Below are positions 12,067-16,641 of a DNA stretch of 16,641 nt, one piece after another. Position 1 is the first letter of the stretch. Each line of letters starts with the position of its first letter. The notes beneath the pieces are model-generated. The model was not told where the DNA came from. It made no database searches and worked only from the letters and a program-made list of their open reading frames with translations. A program made the position numbers and the translations under genes. This DNA comes from Candidatus Pacearchaeota archaeon UBA92 (GTDB lineage: Archaea > Nanobdellota > Nanobdellia > Pacearchaeales > GW2011-AR1): contig DANJ01000004.1 of assembly GCA_002497285.1 (NCBI GenBank), forward strand, positions 1-16,641, read 5' to 3'.

Positions 12067-12852
12067 ATGATAAATAAGCAGGAACGTGTAAAGGAAATAG
12101 TGCAGGTAGGCAATTCGGCAGGAGTCATACTGCCAAGAGAATGGCTCAATGGAAAGGCGAGAGTAGTCCTTGTAGAAGAACCTTTGAATATCAGAAAAGA
12201 TATTTTTGACATTACTGAAGAATACCTGAATGATATTATGGGGATTTACATTGTTGGCAGTTATGGAAGAGGTGATGAAACGAGAGAAAGCGATGTTGAT
12301 GTCCTTGTTATCACGAATGGAATAAATAAGAAAATCAAGAAAGGCAGGTATGATGTCCTGCTTATATCTGATGAAAGTCTTCAGAAAGAGCTAAAGGAAA
12401 ATATTATTCCTCTTTTGCCTATGCTGAAAGAGGCCAAGCCAATATTGAATAGCAACCTGATTGAAGAATATAAAAAAGTTCATTTGACTAAGAAAAACGT
12501 AAAACCTATTTTGGACTTAACAAAATCCTCTTTGAAAGTCAATAAAGAACTTATTAACCTTGCAAATAAGGGAAATAAATTGGGCGATAGTTTGTCCTAT
12601 TCATTAATACTTGGCCTTAGAACGCTGTATATTCTTGAGTGTTTGAAAAGAAGTAAAAAATGGAGTACAAAAGAGCTTAAGAGATTAATAAAAAATACAA
12701 CTGGGAGCATGGAAGCTTATGAGGGATATTTAAGAGTGAAGGCAGGAAAAAAAGAAAAGAGAGACCTTGCGCCAGATGAAGCGCAGAAACTCCATGATTA
12801 TCTGACTGAAGTGATAGAGAAGTGGGATAAATGGAAAGGAAAAAGAGATTAG
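12067..12852 (+). CDS. AbrB-nucleotidyltransferase-HEPN-like fusion protein
   Basis: This 261-residue protein joins three parts. Residues 5-37 (EIVQVGNSAGVILPREWLNGKARV) match an AbrB/MazE/SpoVT swapped-hairpin DNA-binding domain. Residues 60-100 carry a polymerase-beta-type nucleotidyltransferase motif, GSYGRGDETRESDVDVLV, with G64-S65, D76 and D78, and a likely third acidic residue at D96 (RYDVLLIS). Residues about 150-255 are helical and resemble HEPN-like domains paired with MNT-type nucleotidyltransferases, though no clear RxxxxxH motif is seen. In MNT-HEPN toxin-antitoxin systems the nucleotidyltransferase modifies and silences the HEPN toxin. Fusion to AbrB would add autoregulation. 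A small coiled-coil gene overlaps its 3-prime end. Confidence 0.8.
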   Translation: MINKQERVKEIVQVGNSAGVILPREWLNGKARVVLVEEPLNIRKDIFDITEEYLNDIMGIYIVGSYGRGDETRESDVDVLVITNGINKKIKKGRYDVLLISDESLQKELKENIIPLLPMLKEAKPILNSNLIEEYKKVHLTKKNVKPILDLTKSSLKVNKELINLANKGNKLGDSLSYSLILGLRTLYILECLKRSKKWSTKELKRLIKNTTGSMEAYEGYLRVKAGKKEKRDLAPDEAQKLHDYLTEVIEKWDKWKGKRD

Positions 12853-13004
12853 AGAAAGGAATTGAAAGTCTTGAAAAGCAGATAGAAAAACATAAAGAGA
12901 AGATTGAGAAGTTTGCGCATGAAAAGCCCTGGCTTAAGGATTACTGGCAAAAACAGATTGAGGGTTTTGAAAAGGAAAAAGACAGGAAGAAGAGGAGGGC
13001 TTGA
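12831..13004 (+). CDS. 57-residue basic coiled-coil protein
   Basis: This short gene overlaps the 3-prime end of the AbrB-nucleotidyltransferase gene by 22 bases in another frame. It encodes a Lys/Glu-rich helical protein, starting MERKKRLEKGIESLEKQIEK, with heptad-like spacing of hydrophobic residues and a central PWLKDYW segment, ending in a basic tail. The overlap, the regular amphipathic pattern and the PWLKDYW core argue that it is translated. I recognise no named family. As the second gene of the unit it could be a partner or regulator of the fusion protein. It lacks a separate promoter. Confidence 0.65.
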   Translation: MERKKRLEKGIESLEKQIEKHKEKIEKFAHEKPWLKDYWQKQIEGFEKEKDRKKRRA

Positions 13005-13020
13005 TGAACTTACAACTCAA

Positions 13021-13029
13021 TATTTATAA
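13021..13029 (+). promoter_or_regulatory. TATA box for the surface-protein gene
   Basis: TATTTATAA lies about 23-31 bases before an ATG at 13052, not before the long reading frame's ATG at 13111. Spacing seen elsewhere in this window predicts transcription from about 13050. Confidence 0.6.
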
Positions 13030-13036
13030 ATAAAAA

Positions 13037-13065
13037 ATCCCCTTAAAGAGGATGAAAAAGGGGGT
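13037..13065 (+). other. Inverted repeat around the ATG at 13052
   Basis: ATCCCCTT (13037-13044) pairs with AAGGGGGT (13058-13065), an 8-base stem with one G-T pair. The 13-base loop holds GAGG and the ATG at 13052. If transcription starts at about 13050 the left arm is not in the RNA, so any effect would be at the DNA level or from a longer transcript. Function unknown. Confidence 0.35.
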
Positions 13066-13097
13066 AGTTAAAGATAATTGTGTTTCGGGCTTGCGTT

Positions 13098-13107
13098 GGG
13101 GGGGGGG
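13098..13107 (+). repeat. Homopolymer run of ten G
   Basis: Ten consecutive G residues occur in AT-rich surroundings, 3 bases before the ATG at 13111 and 46 bases after the ATG at 13052. Because the ATG at 13052 lies 59 bases from the long frame, 8 or 11 G would join the two frames. Such tracts slip during replication and are also prone to sequencing and assembly error. Confidence 0.9.
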
Positions 13108-13110
13108 CGG

Positions 13111-16100
13111 ATGTGGTTCCAGAGAATGAAATTGTCTTTTCCCTTGATGTTGTTCCTTATAGGGATTATTGTTCTCTTTGCTGTTTTTGTTCTTGCCGTC
13201 GCTCCAACGATTGAGTTTGTCAGCCCGACGCCGGCGAATGGCTCAACGCAGAATGCTGACAGCATTTATGTGAATCTTTCTACTACTTCGACAGGGGACC
13301 ATTATAGTTTCGTTGATTTTGATAATAGTCTAGTTGGATGGTGGAGATTTGATAACGATACAAGTGTCGGAGAAAATGATACAAGAGTTTATGACTGGAG
13401 TGGAAGGGGAAATAATGGAACAATAAGAAGCACTAACGCTTCACTAAATGCTTCAGGAAGATTTAACGGTTCCTTTAGTTCAAATGGCATTGATGATAAT
13501 TTGAACGGAGTTGATCTGGGGACTCCGAATGATTTTAATATGACTGGGGATAACTTTACTATTTCTGCTTGGGTAATGGCTTTTTCTAATTTAACTACTA
13601 GTTCACAGACTATTTTTGCAAGGGGAACTGTCGGAGGCAACCAACTTGCTACAGTCTATGAACTTAGACTAATCACAACCTCTCCGAGAATTCAATTTAC
13701 AATTTCCGATGGATCTTCTATTCTTCAAGTATCCCATTCTAATGTTTCTAAAAACATACAAACCAATAGATGGTATCATGTTTCGGCGTCTTTCAATGGA
13801 ACTGGAATTTCTATCTATCAAGACGGAGTTTTTCTAAATTCAAACACTAATCTGACTTTTGGACATATTAATGACCCAGATGGAAGAAGAGAAACAGGCA
13901 TAGGAGGGGACGTTGATAATTCTAGATATTATCTTAATGGATCTATTGATGAGGTTTTGATCTTTAATCGAAGTCTTTCTGCATCAGAGATACAATTATT
14001 ATACAATGCCTCTGTATATAAGTATGAGAATAACTTTACAGGTCTTTCTGCATCAAGGCATAGCTTTAAGGGATATGCAGTAGATACAAGTGGCAATAAA
14101 AACAATACAGAGGAACGTCAGGTTTTTACAGGGACAGACAATGAATTGCCAGTGATAACAGTAACTTCACCTACTAATACAACTTATACTGTATCAAATA
14201 TAACAATAGACTTCTCAGCAACAGACAATGCTTTTATTGATAGTTATTGGTATTATAATGAGACCGCCAATGTGACTTATTCGGAGGCTACAAGTGAGAC
14301 AATTAGTGATGGAAGTCACACTTACATCTTTTATGCAAATGATACAAGCAATAATTTGAATTCAACAAGTGTCACGTTTTTTGTGAATACTAGTGTTCCC
14401 CCAACATTTTCTAACTATCAAGTCTCTCCTGTTAATGGAACAAATTATTCTCAAGGAGCATTTTATGAATTTAATGTTACAACCTCGGAGAATGTAGACA
14501 CTGTATGGATGGAATGGCAAGGCAGTAATTTTACTAATGAGATTTATAGCAGAGGAAGCAATATTTACAGCTTTAACAGAACTGACCTGGGAACAGCAAC
14601 TTACAATTATACTTGGTGGGCTAATAGCACAGCTAGTTTCTTAAATAGCTCCGGGCAGAGATATTATACTGTTACTAAAGCAAACTCCAACCTAACTCTT
14701 TATTTGAATAATATTTCAGGAGGGAGTAGCAAATGGGTCAAGAATAATACTAATTTGACAATAAATGTTTCATTTTCAACAGGAAGCGGAAGAGTCGTAG
14801 TCTATAAAAATGATACTGTGAATAATAGGACAATTTTAATAAATGATACTGCTCCTTTTTCTAAACAGCTTTCATTTAATAGAACAAACATTTCTGGCCA
14901 GTATAATGATTTTTATATAGAAGCAGAATTCGATGGCAATGATAACCTCACATCCGATTCTGCTAGTGAAGTTTTACATGTTGTTGAATCTTCGCCAAGA
15001 GCAATAGCGAGGTTTGATGTTGTTCCAAGACAAATATTTAATGATACTTTCGAAGTAGGGGTTGTTGCATTTCATACAACTGGGATAGTTAGCGTCACAT
15101 TTAATGCGACAGATCAGGCAGGTAACTCAACATTTGCAAACGTTACTGAAATGTCTCTGAATCCCAGAACAGGAGTGTGGGAGTATTGGACGACGTTAAA
15201 TGCCAGTGATTTTAATGATGGAATGATTAATGTAAGTGCTGTTGCTTATCCTTCGGGAGAGGGGCTACCAAGACAGGTTGAGTCTGTTAATTTTGAATAT
15301 CCTCGGGGTATTAGAGAACTTTTTGTGGACTTAATTCTGTTCTCAAACTCTGGGGGATCTTTAGTTTTTAATACAACTTATGTCTCTACAAACGGAAATG
15401 ATACGACTGGAAATGGAAGTATGACCAACCCGTATAGGACAATAAATAGGGCTCTTTACAGCGCGTCCGACGGGGAGGAGATTGTTCTTTCTGCTGAAGG
15501 CAATTATGTTTTGCAAGGAAACTCTAGTTCTGAAAGTTGGAAATATTGGGTAACTATTTCGTCGTTAGATAATTTGTCAAGTGAGAATGTTATAATTCAA
15601 GGCCTAAATAGTTCAGATAATATTGAGGTAAACAAACCTTTTGTAAGATACAAAAATCTTAGGTTTGAATTGTCAAACTTTTCACAATACTATGACATAG
15701 ACACATCTGTTAGGAACAGGTGGGTTTGGTTTGATAATGTTAATTTTACAGATGCACGAGGGTGGAATCACACTTCTACTTTTATCAGGGGAGATATGGT
15801 CAAATTTTATACAAACTCTTATATCTCTAATACTTCATTTGGTTTTGAATCTGCAGAACTTGTAAGAAATTCTACTATGAAACAAATTGCCGCAGATGTT
15901 TTTAGAAATAATAGATTTATAGTAAATTCTTTTGTAGATACAGTAGATGGAAGTGTTCAAACTTTTCATACTGATTTATTTCAAACGTTCAATGGAGATA
16001 ATCATGCTCATGAAGGAGGAAAAAACACAATTATATATGGGCTCAAGGCCACTAACCTAATTGATACCCAAAATTTGTTTTTACAAAGTAATGATGCTTT

Positions 16101-16641
16101 AGCCGCTAGTTGTGAAGATTGCGCTTTTGTAAATATTTTAACTAACAACTCAAACCCTAGGGAAACCCCACTTTCCCAATATCAGGGATTCTTTAGTAAC
16201 GTTTTATTTGCCCATTTAACTATTACTCAAACAGTCAATATAAGAACAGACTTATCTGGATCTCAGAACACGACTGGCTATAACTTTGTTCATCTTAATA
16301 ATATTATAGAGGTTCTTTCTGGTGGAGGAAATGTGCAATATAATCCTTATGGAGACATAGTCTTCAATCACACGCATATCTCATCAGGGAGCGAAATGAT
16401 CGGAAACAATGCTACCTCCGGAAATATAACCATAACGAATTTGGCAGGAAGCAACTTTAGTTATTCTGGTGATGGGTTGGCAAATATCACTGGGACAGGA
16501 ATAGCTATTCCTGGGTTTAATCACCCTAATATTTATGATTCTGAAGGAAATGTAAATCGTGGGGCTTTTGATTTCACAGTTTATACTGCTGAATCTAATT
16601 CAGGTTCAAGCTCAAACGAATCTTCCTCTACTTCTGAATCT
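13111..16641 (+). CDS. Giant secreted LamG/beta-helix surface protein (partial)
   Basis: An uninterrupted frame of 1177 codons runs off the window edge. The N-terminus has a signal peptide or anchor (hydrophobic 9-30, from KLSFPLMLFLIG to FVLAVA). A LamG/concanavalin-like domain spans about 70-300 (NSLVGWWRFDN to GSIDEVLIFNRSLSASEI). Ig-like or Big-type beta domains cover about 345-740. A right-handed beta-helix region starts near 755 with TYVSTNGNDTTGNGS, like DUF1565/pectate-lyase-type proteins. The end is Ser-rich. N-x-S/T sequons are very frequent, and the only Cys pair is a CEDC near 1001-1004. It is probably an adhesin or glycan-binding surface protein. Start is uncertain: ATG 13111, ATG 13126, or ATG 13052 with a shifted G run. 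Confidence 0.88.
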   Translation, partial: MWFQRMKLSFPLMLFLIGIIVLFAVFVLAVAPTIEFVSPTPANGSTQNADSIYVNLSTTSTGDHYSFVDFDNSLVGWWRFDNDTSVGENDTRVYDWSGRGNNGTIRSTNASLNASGRFNGSFSSNGIDDNLNGVDLGTPNDFNMTGDNFTISAWVMAFSNLTTSSQTIFARGTVGGNQLATVYELRLITTSPRIQFTISDGSSILQVSHSNVSKNIQTNRWYHVSASFNGTGISIYQDGVFLNSNTNLTFGHINDPDGRRETGIGGDVDNSRYYLNGSIDEVLIFNRSLSASEIQLLYNASVYKYENNFTGLSASRHSFKGYAVDTSGNKNNTEERQVFTGTDNELPVITVTSPTNTTYTVSNITIDFSATDNAFIDSYWYYNETANVTYSEATSETISDGSHTYIFYANDTSNNLNSTSVTFFVNTSVPPTFSNYQVSPVNGTNYSQGAFYEFNVTTSENVDTVWMEWQGSNFTNEIYSRGSNIYSFNRTDLGTATYNYTWWANSTASFLNSSGQRYYTVTKANSNLTLYLNNISGGSSKWVKNNTNLTINVSFSTGSGRVVVYKNDTVNNRTILINDTAPFSKQLSFNRTNISGQYNDFYIEAEFDGNDNLTSDSASEVLHVVESSPRAIARFDVVPRQIFNDTFEVGVVAFHTTGIVSVTFNATDQAGNSTFANVTEMSLNPRTGVWEYWTTLNASDFNDGMINVSAVAYPSGEGLPRQVESVNFEYPRGIRELFVDLILFSNSGGSLVFNTTYVSTNGNDTTGNGSMTNPYRTINRALYSASDGEEIVLSAEGNYVLQGNSSSESWKYWVTISSLDNLSSENVIIQGLNSSDNIEVNKPFVRYKNLRFELSNFSQYYDIDTSVRNRWVWFDNVNFTDARGWNHTSTFIRGDMVKFYTNSYISNTSFGFESAELVRNSTMKQIAADVFRNNRFIVNSFVDTVDGSVQTFHTDLFQTFNGDNHAHEGGKNTIIYGLKATNLIDTQNLFLQSNDALAASCEDCAFVNILTNNSNPRETPLSQYQGFFSNVLFAHLTITQTVNIRTDLSGSQNTTGYNFVHLNNIIEVLSGGGNVQYNPYGDIVFNHTHISSGSEMIGNNATSGNITITNLAGSNFSYSGDGLANITGTGIAIPGFNHPNIYDSEGNVNRGAFDFTVYTAESNSGSSSNESSSTSES

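Noticed and set aside
13037..13065. Intrinsic terminator after the 57-residue gene
   Set aside because: The stem has no following T run and overlaps the next gene's expected start, so terminator function is unlikely.
13068..13640. Minus-strand frames of 65 and 83 codons opposite the surface gene
   Set aside because: They are shadows of the uninterrupted plus-strand frame that has coherent LamG and signal-peptide features.
1..16641. CRISPR array or long direct repeats
   Set aside because: No regularly spaced repeated units were seen on either strand.

Overview
The window is from an AT-rich archaeal chromosome, most likely a small-genome DPANN archaeon of the Woesearchaeota/Pacearchaeota type. 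This is inferred from archaeal ribosomal proteins and RNA polymerase subunits (eL21, RpoF, RpoD, eL18), XerA, an archaeal-type prepilin, TATA boxes about 22-31 bases upstream of start codons, and a large Asn-rich surface protein. No rRNA or species-specific marker is present, so the lineage is only a guess.

Positions 1-4830 (+) hold the information-processing block: a small zinc protein, then eL21, RpoF, DUF655 protein, uS13, uS4, uS11, RpoD, a tRNA-Leu, eL18, uL13 and uS9. Genes overlap or nearly touch. The tRNA starts on the base after the rpoD stop codon, and the eL18 start codon lies 9 bases after the tRNA ends. The tRNA anticodon reads AAG, which is unusual for archaea. rpoN and rpoK, which often follow uS9, are absent here; a convergent xerA gene abuts the uS9 stop codon instead.

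Positions 4831-7312 (-) hold xerA, then a two-gene unit of a membrane-anchored M64-like zinc protease and an overlapping Cys-rich type IV pilin-like protein. Positions 7376-9797 (+) hold an SlyD-like FKBP prolyl isomerase preceded by a possible 14-residue upstream ORF, an RGG plus CxxC-x17-CxxC zinc-ribbon protein, and an OB-fold/DHH/DHHA1 RecJ-like phosphoesterase.

From 9804 the window looks accessory. It has two tandem paralogous genes of a family I do not recognise, a DUF3096-like plus DUF5654-like small membrane protein pair, a RelB/RelE-like toxin-antitoxin pair, and a divergent gene fusing an AbrB-type DNA-binding domain, a nucleotidyltransferase and a HEPN-like helical domain. The fusion gene has a tandem palindromic operator candidate and overlaps a small coiled-coil gene.

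The right end (from about 13021) is a giant secreted or surface protein with LamG, Ig-like and beta-helix regions, cut by the window edge. A run of ten G lies between its TATA-positioned ATG (13052) and the long reading frame. In the sequence as given that ATG is out of frame; 8 or 11 G would put it in frame. This makes it a candidate phase-variable surface gene, although a homopolymer sequencing error must be excluded.
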